From positions 13,245 through 77,244 of the forward strand of contig JAEZSP010000087.1 of assembly GCA_023421735.1 (NCBI GenBank): 64,000 nucleotides of DNA, written 5' to 3'. Below, in pieces: positions 18,982 to 26,537 of this stretch. Numbering within the stretch: the stretch's first letter is position 1; each line of letters opens with the position of its first letter. The notes under the pieces are model-generated. The model had not been told where the DNA came from. It worked only from the letters and a program-made list of their open reading frames with translations, and did not search any database. The DNA is from Bacillota bacterium (GTDB lineage Bacteria; Bacillota_A; Clostridia; Christensenellales; Aristaeellaceae). The translations under genes and the position numbers were made by a program.

Positions 18982-20596
18982 CGCACCGTGCGGTGGGCGC
19001 TGTTTCTGCGGGAAGTGCATTGTGCGCGTCGCGGGCAGCGTGCGTTCGGCCTGCGATGCCGAACGGCGTTTCCTTTCCGATGCGCAAATCGAGCAGGGTT
19101 ACAGGTTGGCGTGCGGTTGTGTGGTCGAGGGGGATGTTGAGGTAACCGTAGAGGAGGGCGCAGCGCGCGTGTTGGTAGATGGCGCGGGTGCGGTCTATAC
19201 GCTTGACCCTGCCTGCCGGATCGACGAAGTGCGGTGTGAAAAGCCGTCACTGACCGCACAGAAGTCGGATGCGGCGCGGCTCGCCGATGCGCTCTCCATT
19301 TCCGAATCTGAGATCGGGGATGCGGCGTGTGCCCAGCTTGCGGAGGCCCTGCGTGTAGGCGATGCGGCTTATGCCGCGCGTTTCCTCGGAACCGTTACCC
19401 GCGTAACTGCTGAAAAGCCGCGCGTGTTCGGATGCGCAATTGATATCGGCACAACCACCATGGCGGCCTACCTGGTCGACCTTTCCACGGGAGTACTTGC
19501 TGCGACTGCTTCCATGCTCAATCCACAGCGCGCCTATGGCGGCGACGTCATCACGCGGGCGAACCACACGATGGAGCACCCGGAGGGCCTTCAAACCCTC
19601 GCACGACTCGTGCGCGGCGGAGTTGCCGACCTGATCGACGAAATGCGCGCGCGCGGGAACGTCGAGGCGGGCGAGATTCGCCACATTGCGCTTGTAGGAA
19701 ACACCATTATGATGCATCTGGCGGCAGAACTGAGCGTGAAATACATCGCGACGCTTCCGTTTGTGCCCGTCTATGCAGGGACGCGTCACACGCCGGCTTC
19801 GACCCTTCGCCTTCCCTACGAAAACGCGATGGTCACCCTCGGCCCCTGCGTCGCGGGTTATGTCGGCGCGGATACCGTCGCGGCGGTCGTTGCCTGTGGG
19901 CTTGATGCACCGGGCGAAGCGGCGCTGATGATCGACATCGGCACAAACGGCGAAATTGCGCTGCGCGTGGGCGAAAAAATGTGGTGCTGTTCGGCGGCTG
20001 CGGGTCCGGCGTTTGAGGGCGCACACATTCGCTGCGGTTCCGGCGCGATGGATGGTGCGATAGACAGCGTCAGGATCGTGGATGGCGCGCCCATTGTCAC
20101 CGCGATCGGCGACAAAAAACCCGCGAGCATCTGTGGCAGCGGCATCGTAGACGCGGTGGCCGAACTTCTGCGGGCAGAGATCATCGACGAAACGGGTCGC
20201 ATGGAGGGGGATTTCACGCTCGCAGACGGCGTTTTCATCTGTCAGAAGGATGTGCGGGAGGTGCAGCTCGCAAAGGCCGCCATCGCTGCCGGCATCGGCG
20301 TGCTTGCGGACGCCGCCGGCATTGACATTGCGGACATCAAAAAGCTCTATCTGGCGGGCGGGTTTGGTAATTATATCGACAAGAAAAACGCCTGTGAGAT
20401 CGGCCTTTTGCCCTTGGGATTGCTGAATCGCATCGAGTCGGTCGGAAATGCCGCAGGCACGGGCGCGCGTATGATGATTTCAGATCAGTCTGCGCTCTCT
20501 CGCGCGGAAGAAGTGCGGCGCAGGATGACATACATAGAGCTTTCTGCGAGCGCGGATTTTCAGGAGCGATTCGCGGACAATATGCTGTTTGAATGA
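18881..20596 (+). CDS. ASKHA-domain activator with N-terminal 2Fe-2S ferredoxin domain (RACo-like, DUF4445)
   Basis: 571 residues. Residues 1-90 form a plant-type 2Fe-2S domain (C37, C43, C46 in APCGGRCFCGKC, fourth ligand in ACGC). The rest is the ASKHA ATPase fold of reductive activators of corrinoid proteins: AIDIGTTTMAAYLVDLSTG, MIDIGTNGEIAL, ICGSGIVDAVAELL, YLAGGFGNYIDKKNAC. Relatives use ATP to drive electrons onto an inactive Co(II) corrinoid. No corrinoid protein or methyltransferase is encoded nearby, so its partner is elsewhere. The start lies inside the end of the YgiQ gene. Confidence 0.9.
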   Translation: MKLTINRGESRINAEAARGEKLIEALDRAGVSVSAPCGGRCFCGKCIVRVAGSVRSACDAERRFLSDAQIEQGYRLACGCVVEGDVEVTVEEGAARVLVDGAGAVYTLDPACRIDEVRCEKPSLTAQKSDAARLADALSISESEIGDAACAQLAEALRVGDAAYAARFLGTVTRVTAEKPRVFGCAIDIGTTTMAAYLVDLSTGVLAATASMLNPQRAYGGDVITRANHTMEHPEGLQTLARLVRGGVADLIDEMRARGNVEAGEIRHIALVGNTIMMHLAAELSVKYIATLPFVPVYAGTRHTPASTLRLPYENAMVTLGPCVAGYVGADTVAAVVACGLDAPGEAALMIDIGTNGEIALRVGEKMWCCSAAAGPAFEGAHIRCGSGAMDGAIDSVRIVDGAPIVTAIGDKKPASICGSGIVDAVAELLRAEIIDETGRMEGDFTLADGVFICQKDVREVQLAKAAIAAGIGVLADAAGIDIADIKKLYLAGGFGNYIDKKNACEIGLLPLGLLNRIESVGNAAGTGARMMISDQSALSRAEEVRRRMTYIELSASADFQERFADNMLFE

Positions 20597-20598
20597 GC

Positions 20599-20627
20599 TT
20601 GACAGACTTCGGTATGTTTTGTATAAT
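20599..20627 (+). promoter_or_regulatory. Consensus sigma-A promoter of the TetR gene
   Basis: Perfect TTGACA (20599-20604) and perfect TATAAT (20622-20627) with a 17-bp spacer, immediately after the ASKHA stop codon. Confidence 0.92.
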
Positions 20628-20666
20628 GATTTCAATACAGACTGAGGTTTGAAATGGGGGATCGGC

Positions 20667-21371
20667 GTGCGCAAGGGTGAAGAGAGCAAAAAAAAGATCA
20701 TCGACGCGGCGGAAAAACTCTTCAGCGAGAAGGGCTATCAGGCGACGAGCGTGCAGGACGTGCTCGACGCGCTTTCCATCTCGAAGGGCGGTTTTTATCA
20801 CTATTTCGAGACAAAGATGGATCTGCTTTCGGCGGTGTGCAATCGTCGCGCGGAACAGTGGTATCGCGAAGGTGTTGCGTATGTGCGCGCCATGCGAGCG
20901 GGCGCCGTGGAAAAGCTGAATGCGTCGCTTCGGCTCATGAATACACTTGACCGCGAGACCCCCGCGATGCTTGGAACGCTCACGGAGTTGACCCTGAGCG
21001 CGCAGGATGCGTCCGTACGCCGGGAATTGCGGCTCATCACGCTTGAAACAATCGCGCCGCTCGTCGGTGAGATCATTTCAACGGGCGCGCGCGAAAAGCA
21101 GTTTACGGTCAAACGCACGGGCGAAGTTGCGCGCCTTATAACGCTTCTCGCCCTCGACGTCAATGAGGAGGCTGCGCGCGAGATCGCGCTGAACTTCGAT
21201 CAACCGGACTGCGCGATGAACGTCCTTTCACTCCTCAGCGCTTACCGTGAATCGGTCGAGACAATCGTCAACGCGCCCTACGGATCGATGGAATTGTTTG
21301 ATTTGGGCGACATGATTTCTGCCATTGGCCGCATTGTCGCGGATTTAAAGGGAACAAAGCGGGGAATCTAA
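20667..21371 (+). CDS. TetR/AcrR family transcriptional regulator
   Basis: 234 residues if GTG 20667 is used (GGGGG 7 bases before); a TTG at 20649 in frame is possible. The N-terminal TetR helix-turn-helix reads KIIDAAEKLFSEKGYQATSV then ISKGGFYHYFETKMDLL. The C-terminal ligand domain is helical and not classifiable by eye. It is driven by its own consensus promoter. The adjacent amidase gene starts 36 bases later and is probably co-transcribed. Confidence 0.9.
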   Translation: MRKGEESKKKIIDAAEKLFSEKGYQATSVQDVLDALSISKGGFYHYFETKMDLLSAVCNRRAEQWYREGVAYVRAMRAGAVEKLNASLRLMNTLDRETPAMLGTLTELTLSAQDASVRRELRLITLETIAPLVGEIISTGAREKQFTVKRTGEVARLITLLALDVNEEAAREIALNFDQPDCAMNVLSLLSAYRESVETIVNAPYGSMELFDLGDMISAIGRIVADLKGTKRGI

Positions 21372-21407
21372 CGTCAAACGGTCAAATGTGCAAACGGAAG
21401 TGATTTT

Positions 21408-22175
21408 GTGCGACGTATCATTGGTTTCGCCGCGATATTGATCCTGATTCTCGCGGTTGTGGGCGTTTCGATGGGTGAGGATGCGCAGGAGATGCCCACG
21501 CTTGTCCCCGAGCAGCCGGTTTTGACTGTCGATCTGATGGACACACCCGGACCGCTGACGGGCATCATCATCGGCATCGATCCCGGACACCAGACAAAGG
21601 CAAATTCTGAGCAAGAACAAATTGCGCCCGGCAGCAAGGAGACGAAGGCGAAGACCAGCTCCGGTACGCAGGGCGTCAAGTCGCGCGTGCCCGAATATGA
21701 GGTAAATCTCGATGTGTCGCTTCAACTGAAAAGTGCGCTCGAAGCGCAGGGTGCAACGGTCGTCATGACGCGCGAGACGAACGACGTTACCATCTCAAAC
21801 ATCGAACGCGCCCAGATGATGAACGAAGCGGGTGCTGATCTGGTTTTGCGCATCCACTGCAACGGTGCGAACGATTCCTCCGTCCACGGCATCGGCCTTT
21901 ACGTGAGAAAGACCGGCGACTGTGCCGAAGAAAGTTACGCAGCAGCAGCATACATTCTGCCTGCCATGGCGGAGACGACCGGCGCGAAAGCGAACGGTAT
22001 TTATGAGCGCGATACCTATACCGGCCTCAATTGGTCCGAAGTGCCCGCAATCCTCGTGGAGATGGGCTATATGTCAAACCCCGATGAGGACAGAAAGCTC
22101 GTCGATCCGGATTACCAGGCTCTGCTCGTCAATGGCATAGTGGATGGCGTCTGTGCGTATTTTGCGGGTGAATGA
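21408..22175 (+). CDS. N-acetylmuramoyl-L-alanine amidase (Amidase_3)
   Basis: 255 residues from GTG 21408 (a weak GGAAG site before it). A signal-anchor helix (IIGFAAILILILAVVGVSM) is followed by a linker and a zinc amidase domain with GIDPGHQTK, a Glu in VPEYEVNLDVSLQL, LVLRIHCNGAND and the closing ILVEMGYMSNPDED. The metal ligands (His, Glu, His) and catalytic Glu are present, so it should cleave the stem peptide from muramic acid in the cell wall. There is no separate wall-binding domain. Confidence 0.93.
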   Translation: MRRIIGFAAILILILAVVGVSMGEDAQEMPTLVPEQPVLTVDLMDTPGPLTGIIIGIDPGHQTKANSEQEQIAPGSKETKAKTSSGTQGVKSRVPEYEVNLDVSLQLKSALEAQGATVVMTRETNDVTISNIERAQMMNEAGADLVLRIHCNGANDSSVHGIGLYVRKTGDCAEESYAAAAYILPAMAETTGAKANGIYERDTYTGLNWSEVPAILVEMGYMSNPDEDRKLVDPDYQALLVNGIVDGVCAYFAGE

Positions 22176-22176
22176 C

Positions 22177-22205
22177 TTGCCAAAATCATCCGTTTGTGAT
22201 ATGAT
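22177..22205 (+). promoter_or_regulatory. Sigma-A promoter of the aspS leader
   Basis: TTGCCA (22177-22182) and TATGAT (22200-22205), spacer 17 bp. Transcription should start near 22212, which leaves a leader of about 235 bases before aspS. Confidence 0.8.
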
Positions 22206-22230
22206 ATTGTAAAACAACCGGAGGAACCAT

Positions 22231-22263
22231 ATGTTCATAAATGTCCGTGACGATGATATGTAG
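22231..22263 (+). CDS. Candidate 10-residue Asp-rich leader peptide of aspS
   Basis: MFINVRDDDM, encoded by eleven codons including TAG, with a GGAGG ribosome binding site (22220-22224) 6 bases before the ATG. Three consecutive Asp codons (GAC GAT GAT, 22249-22257) lie right before the stop, in the leader of an aspartyl-tRNA synthetase gene. It is followed by alternative RNA hairpins ending in a terminator. I read this as a ribosome-stalling sensor of Asp-tRNA charging. The peptide itself probably has no function. Inference from sequence; no homologue search was possible. Confidence 0.65.
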   Translation: MFINVRDDDM

Positions 22264-22356
22264 CGCTTGATTCGCGAATGAAACCGCGGGTCGAAGCGCT
22301 TCGTTTCGTGCCGCGGGACTTCAAACCTCGCTCGCACGACGGGCGGGGTTGTTTTT
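22262..22356 (+). promoter_or_regulatory. aspS: Candidate transcription attenuator of aspS
   Basis: Four pairing regions can be traced. (1:2) AGCGCTT 22262-22268 with AAGCGCT 22294-22300, plus CGCG 22273-22276 with CGCG 22285-22288. (2:3) CCGCGG 22284-22289 with CCGCGG 22311-22316. (3:4, antiterminator) TCGTGC 22306-22311 with GCACGA 22334-22339, and GCGGG 22313-22317 with CTCGC 22327-22331. (Terminator) an 11-bp stem, 22324-22334 with 22340-22350, followed by GTTTTT. 2:3 and 3:4 exclude each other, and 3:4 excludes the terminator. Energies were not computed. Confidence 0.6.
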
Positions 22357-22374
22357 ATGGGAAGAGGTGATCCT

Positions 22375-22428
22375 ATGCGGCAGTTTGACAATGCCGGGGT
22401 TGACGCGCGCATGCTTTTTCCGATATAA
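22375..22428 (+). CDS. Second short ORF in the aspS leader (17 residues)
   Basis: MRQFDNAGVDARMLFPI, with AGAGGTG six bases before its ATG and its stop 19 bases before the aspS ATG. It lies downstream of the terminator hairpin, so it would only be translated in read-through transcripts. It contains two Asp and one Asn codon. It could couple translation into aspS, or be chance. I know of no homologue. Confidence 0.35.
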   Translation: MRQFDNAGVDARMLFPI

Positions 22429-22447
22429 AATGAGGAGGATTCCCCTT

Positions 22448-23734
22448 ATGGAAAGAACATGCGTACTGGACTTGAAACCCGGGAAATCTTATCGGGTCGG
22501 CGGCTTTGTGAGCAACCTTCGCCTGAAAAAGACGATGGCGTTCCTCGTTCTTCGCGATCGGACGGGGCAGATACAGATTACAATCGACCGCGCTGCGCAT
22601 CCCGCATTCGAGGACGCGCTTTCAAAGTTGACCGTAGAATCGGTCATCACCGCGCAGGGCGTGGTCGCCGAAAACGCATATGTCAAGTTGGGCGGCATTG
22701 AGCTTCTGCCGGAGACGCTGACCATTGAATCGCTGGCGGACGCATACCCGCTGCTTGCGGATTCGGCCATCGATGTGCGGCTCGATTATCGCTGGCTCGA
22801 TCTGCGCGCGGAAAAACAGCGCGTGATCTTCGAAATCCAGACGACGCTCGCCAATGCGGTGCGGGATTTTCTGCGCGCAAGGGCGTTTACGGAGATCCAC
22901 ACGCCCAAGTTGATCGCGGCGGCAAGCGAATCCGGTGCGGATGTATTTGAGGTCAAGTACTTCGACCGCAAGGCATACCTCGCGCAGAGTCCGCAGTTTT
23001 ACAAGCAGATGGCGATGGCGGCTGGTCTTGAACGCATCTTTGAGATCGGCCCTGTCTTTCGCGCCGAAAAATCGCACACCAACCGCCACGCGACGGAGTT
23101 CACGGGCGTGGATCTCGAATTTTCGTTTATCGATTCTTACCGCGACGTCATGTCGCTCGAAGGCGAGATGCTCGCATTTGCCCTCGGGCAGGTCAAGGAG
23201 AAGCACGGTTCCGACGTCGCGCGCCTGTTTGGGGAGGAAGTTGTCGTGCCGCGGCTGCCGTTCCCGGAAATCAAGCTGCGCGCCCTCTATGGCGAGCTGG
23301 AAAAACGATATGGGTACGCCGTTGCGGAGGAAGAGATGGGGGATATGACCACCGAAGCGGAGCAGCTTGCGCGCACATTCGCCATGGAGGAATATGGCCA
23401 CGAATTCCTCTTTGTCACCGACTTTTCGAAGGAGAAACGTGCGTTTTATCACATGCGTGAAGATGGCGTGCCCCAGGGTTACGACCTTATCTGGCGCGGC
23501 GTTGAGATCACGACCGGGGCGCAGCGCGAACATCGCTATGATGTCCTGCGGCGTCAGGCGGAGGAAAAGGGTCTCGCGGAGGATGTGCGGTTCTATCTCG
23601 AATTTTTCCGCTATGGCTGTCCGCCGCACGGGGGATTCGGCCTAGGGCTCGACCGACTTACGATGCTTCTTTTAAACGTGCCGATCAAGGAAGCCATGTT
23701 CCTGTTCCGCGGTCCGTCGCGCCTGACGCCCTGA
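22448..23734 (+). CDS. aspS: Aspartate--tRNA ligase, archaeal/non-discriminating type
   Basis: 428 residues from ATG 22448, after GAGGAGG. It lacks the GAD insertion that makes standard bacterial AspRS about 590 residues long. The N-terminal OB-fold (GKSYRVGGFVSNLRLKKTMA) leads into the class II core with motif 2 around FRAEKSHTNRHATEFTGVDLEF and motif 3 GGFGLGLDRLTMLLL. This short form is often non-discriminating, loading Asp on both tRNA-Asp and tRNA-Asn for later amidation by GatCAB. Its own leader seems to control it. Confidence 0.92.
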   Translation: MERTCVLDLKPGKSYRVGGFVSNLRLKKTMAFLVLRDRTGQIQITIDRAAHPAFEDALSKLTVESVITAQGVVAENAYVKLGGIELLPETLTIESLADAYPLLADSAIDVRLDYRWLDLRAEKQRVIFEIQTTLANAVRDFLRARAFTEIHTPKLIAAASESGADVFEVKYFDRKAYLAQSPQFYKQMAMAAGLERIFEIGPVFRAEKSHTNRHATEFTGVDLEFSFIDSYRDVMSLEGEMLAFALGQVKEKHGSDVARLFGEEVVVPRLPFPEIKLRALYGELEKRYGYAVAEEEMGDMTTEAEQLARTFAMEEYGHEFLFVTDFSKEKRAFYHMREDGVPQGYDLIWRGVEITTGAQREHRYDVLRRQAEEKGLAEDVRFYLEFFRYGCPPHGGFGLGLDRLTMLLLNVPIKEAMFLFRGPSRLTP

Positions 23735-23762
23735 AAAAATCCCGCCTTGACGGAAATATAAC

Positions 23763-23791
23763 TTGCAATGTGGGGAATGTTCCTGTATAAT
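23763..23791 (+). promoter_or_regulatory. Sigma-A promoter of rplU-prp-rpmA
   Basis: TTGCAA (23763-23768) and TATAAT (23786-23791), spacer 17 bp, leaving a leader of about 80 bases before rplU. The leader holds a GCGCCG-CCTATACC-CGGCG hairpin (about 23833-23851), possibly an L21-type autoregulatory leader; that part is only a suggestion. Confidence 0.82.
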
Positions 23792-23880
23792 TGTTGGGAC
23801 AGCCGCACGGGACTGGCTGGTAAGTGCGCAAAAAGCGCCGCCTATACCCGGCGAGATTGAGACATAGGAGGGAAACACGC

Positions 23881-24192
23881 GTGTACGCAGTCATTCAGAC
23901 AGGTGGCAAGCAGTACCGTGTTCAGCAGGGCGACGTCATCTTCATTGAGAAACTCGACAGCCAGGCGGGCGACACGGTCTCCTTCGACGAGGTGCTCCTC
24001 GTGACGAAGGACGGCGCGACGACCATCGGCGCCCCCACGGTCGCTGGTGCGAAGGTGGAGGGCAAGGTCCTTTCTCAGGTAAAGGGAAAGAAGATCGTCG
24101 TCTACAAGTACAAGGCAAAGAAGAACGAGCGCAAAAAGCAGGGTCATCGTCAGCCCTACACGAAGGTCGAGATCACATCGGTCAACGCCTGA
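23881..24192 (+). CDS. rplU: 50S ribosomal protein L21
   Basis: 103 residues from GTG 23881, with AGGAGGG before it. [20 protein letters not shown] at the N-terminus and [19 protein letters not shown] at the C-terminus are L21 signatures. The stop codon shares a base with the ATG of prp. The order L21-Prp-L27 is the conserved Firmicutes arrangement. Confidence 0.98.
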   Translation: MYAVIQTGGKQYRVQQGDVIFIEKLDSQAGDTVSFDEVLLVTKDGATTIGAPTVAGAKVEGKVLSQVKGKKIVVYKYKAKKNERKKQGHRQPYTKVEITSVNA

Positions 24193-24551
24193 TGACGACG
24201 GTCGCTTTTTTTCGTGCCCCGCAGGATGGCCTGATCGGCTTTGAGGCGTCCGGGCACACGGGTTTTGCCGCATCGGGCGAGGACATCGTCTGCGCGGCGG
24301 TCTCGGCACTGACGGAGGCAACGCTCCATGGACTTCAATCGGTGGTGAAAGCCCCGCTGATGTTCGATCGGGACGAAAAAAGCGCATTTTTAACCGCATG
24401 CCTGACGCCACAGTGCACGAGGGAGACGCTCGAACGGGCGCAAATTCTCCTTCAGACGCTTTTGGAGTCGCTACAGGCAATTGCGCGGGATTATCCCCGC
24501 AACGTTCGCATCATCTTCAAGGAACGGAGGAAATACGCATGTTCAGAATAA
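24192..24551 (+). CDS. prp: Ribosomal-processing cysteine protease Prp
   Basis: 119 residues. Catalytic His22 ([20 protein letters not shown]) and Cys34 are intact. Prp removes the N-terminal extension of L27 before it enters the ribosome, and L27 in this window has that extension. It starts inside the rplU stop and its end overlaps the rpmA start by 13 bases. Confidence 0.95.
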   Translation: MTTVAFFRAPQDGLIGFEASGHTGFAASGEDIVCAAVSALTEATLHGLQSVVKAPLMFDRDEKSAFLTACLTPQCTRETLERAQILLQTLLESLQAIARDYPRNVRIIFKERRKYACSE

Positions 24552-24835
24552 ATATCCAGCTCTTCGCGCACAAGAAGGGAATGGGTTCCTCCCGGAACGG
24601 CCGCGACAGCCACGCCCAGCGGCTTGGCACCAAGCGCGCCGACGGTCAGTTCGTGCTCGCGGGCAACATCCTCGTCCGTCAGCGCGGAACCCGCATCCAT
24701 CCCGGCACCAACGTCGGCATCGGCGATGACGACACACTCTACGCAAAGATGGACGGCGTCGTGAAGTTCGAGCGCCTCGGCAAGACCCGCAAGCAGGTCA
24801 GCATTTATCCCAAGACCGAGATCGCCGCAGAATAA
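24539..24835 (+). CDS. rpmA: 50S ribosomal protein L27 (with cleavable N-terminus)
   Basis: 98 residues. It starts [20 protein letters not shown]: the first ten residues are the Firmicutes extension expected to be cut by Prp after FA, exposing the mature HKKG tail that reaches the peptidyl transferase centre. A GGAGG site lies inside the end of prp. Confidence 0.98.
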   Translation: MFRINIQLFAHKKGMGSSRNGRDSHAQRLGTKRADGQFVLAGNILVRQRGTRIHPGTNVGIGDDDTLYAKMDGVVKFERLGKTRKQVSIYPKTEIAAE

Positions 24836-24848
24836 TCACGAACGAGCG

Positions 24849-24880
24849 GGCTCTCGCGGTTTTCCGCGGGAGCTCCTTTT
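24849..24880 (+). terminator. Terminator of the rplU-prp-rpmA operon
   Basis: GCTCTCGCGG-TTTT-CCGCGGGAGC: a ten-pair stem (one G-T pair), then CTTTTC. Confidence 0.85.
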
Positions 24881-24907
24881 CATACACGGGAGTTCCTGAT
24901 TGTAGAA

Positions 24908-25738
24908 ATGAAACAGTATATTGGATCTGAGACAATCGACCTCGCGCTTACCCTCATCGAAAGCGCCCAGTCGTTTATGTGGATGCAAAAAGACGGCGCA
25001 TACGGCGCGGTGCTCAATCGCCGCCCCGTCTGGCTTTGGCAGGAGACGAACGGCGTATATGCCGAGGGGTGTGATACGGCAGAGCTTCGCACATATCTGG
25101 ATCTTGATCGCGATTACGAAACAATCGCGTCCGAATATGATCATTTCAAGCAAGCGGCAGATGCCATGCGCATGTATCCGGGGCTGCGCATACTGAACCA
25201 GCCGGCCTGGGAAACGCTCGCCGCGTTTATCATCTCCGCCAATAACAACGTCTCCCGCATACGCGGGATCGTGAAAAACCTCATGCAGATCTATGGCGAA
25301 CGATTTGAAACGCCGCGCGGCGCGCTCCATTCGTTTCCATCACCCGCGCGCATCGCTGCATGTTCGGAAGGCGAGTTGCGCGCGCTCGGCATGGGATACC
25401 GCGATCAATATCTTCTTGCGACAGCGCGCGCGGTGGTGGACGGCTTCCCCCTCGAAGCCCTGCGCTTAATGGACTATCAATCGGCGCACGCCAAACTGAC
25501 AACGCTCATGGGCGTGGGCGACAAGGTGGCCGATTGCGTGCAACTCTTCGGCTGTGGGCACACGGAGGCGTACCCTGTTGACGTTTGGATCGCACGCATC
25601 ACAAAATCGGTCTTTCAAATCGATACGGAAAACCGCAAAGTACTGGGAGAACGCGCGCGGGCGCTTCTTGGAAAGAACGCCGGAATCCTCCAGCAGTTTC
25701 TGTTCCATGCGGCGCGCACGGGTGCGATGGAGGGTTGA
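24908..25738 (+). CDS. OGG1-type 8-oxoguanine DNA glycosylase/AP lyase
   Basis: 276 residues. The helix-hairpin-helix GPD core has the catalytic Lys in MGVGDKVADCVQLFG and the Asp in AYPVDVWIARI, aligning with human OGG1 K249 and D268. The N-terminal half (FMWMQKDGAYGAVLNRRPVW) and NNNVSRIRGIVKNLMQIYG also fit. It should remove 8-oxoG opposite C and nick the strand. The ribosome binding site is weak (GGGAG about 15 bases upstream of the ATG). The downstream DUF554 gene is 3 bases away. Confidence 0.9.
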   Translation: MKQYIGSETIDLALTLIESAQSFMWMQKDGAYGAVLNRRPVWLWQETNGVYAEGCDTAELRTYLDLDRDYETIASEYDHFKQAADAMRMYPGLRILNQPAWETLAAFIISANNNVSRIRGIVKNLMQIYGERFETPRGALHSFPSPARIAACSEGELRALGMGYRDQYLLATARAVVDGFPLEALRLMDYQSAHAKLTTLMGVGDKVADCVQLFGCGHTEAYPVDVWIARITKSVFQIDTENRKVLGERARALLGKNAGILQQFLFHAARTGAMEG

Positions 25739-25741
25739 GCC

Positions 25742-26422
25742 ATGTTGGGTGTAACGGTCAATTTCTGCGCCGTGATCGCAGGCGGCATCCTTGGAACGCT
25801 CTTGCGGGGCGGCATTCCCGAACGATACCGCGCGCTCATACAGCAGGGTATTGCGCTGTGCGTGCTGGCAATCGGTATTTCGGGCACGATCGAAACCCAA
25901 AATATGCTGCTTGTCATCATCTCCATCGTGATCGGCGCGGCGCTCGGTACGCTTATGCGGATCGAAACAGGCGTCGAAAACCTCGGCGCATGGGCGCAGA
26001 AAAAATTCAACAAAGGCGGCTTTGCGGAAGGGTTTGTCAACGCGACACTCCTTTTTTCCATCGGTTCGATGGCGGTTGTCGGTTCGCTGAACGCAGGTTT
26101 CGGCGATTCGTCGACGCTGCTTGCCAAGGCCGCGCTCGACGGCGTGACCTCGGTCATCATCGCCTCGACGCTCGGCATCGGCGTCGCATTTGCCGCCGGG
26201 CCTATGACGGTCTATCAGGGCGGAATCGCGCTTCTCGCGGGGCTGGTCAGAGCGTATATGACCGATGACATGATCCGCGAAATGGGTGCGGTCGGGTCGC
26301 TGCTCATCATTGCGCTGAGCCTTAATATGCTTGGCGTCGTAAAGATCAAAGTCGCCAACATGCTGCCCGCAATGTTCATTCCCTGCGTCTATTATCCCAT
26401 CGCCGCGCTCCTGCATTTTTAG
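25742..26422 (+). CDS. DUF554 family membrane protein
   Basis: 226 residues, about six to seven hydrophobic helices rich in Gly and Ala (VNFCAVIAGGILGTLLRGGI, LCVLAIGISGTIETQNMLLVI, FVNATLLFSIGSMAVVGSLN). This matches the DUF554 (YdfK/YqgA-like) family, putative transporters of unknown substrate. Likely co-transcribed with the glycosylase gene; ends at a strong terminator. Confidence 0.9.
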   Translation: MLGVTVNFCAVIAGGILGTLLRGGIPERYRALIQQGIALCVLAIGISGTIETQNMLLVIISIVIGAALGTLMRIETGVENLGAWAQKKFNKGGFAEGFVNATLLFSIGSMAVVGSLNAGFGDSSTLLAKAALDGVTSVIIASTLGIGVAFAAGPMTVYQGGIALLAGLVRAYMTDDMIREMGAVGSLLIIALSLNMLGVVKIKVANMLPAMFIPCVYYPIAALLHF

Positions 26423-26453
26423 ATCAGATTGAAACAAACCGTGAACAACTCCC

Positions 26454-26482
26454 GTCCGGGCATCTGCCCGGGCTTTTTTTTA
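26454..26482 (+). terminator. Rho-independent terminator
   Basis: GTCCGGGCA-TC-TGCCCGGGC followed by eight T residues, after the DUF554 gene. Confidence 0.92.
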
Positions 26483-26537
26483 GTTTCCATTTAGTTGGGC
26501 GTGCTAAGCTCTCTTCGTAAATCTCGGAGGTGAGCGC

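Noticed and set aside
22212..22350. T-box riboswitch before aspS
   Set aside because: AAACCGCGGGTC is only vaguely like the T-box sequence, and there are only about 70 bases between the likely transcription start and it, too few for a stem I with specifier loop.
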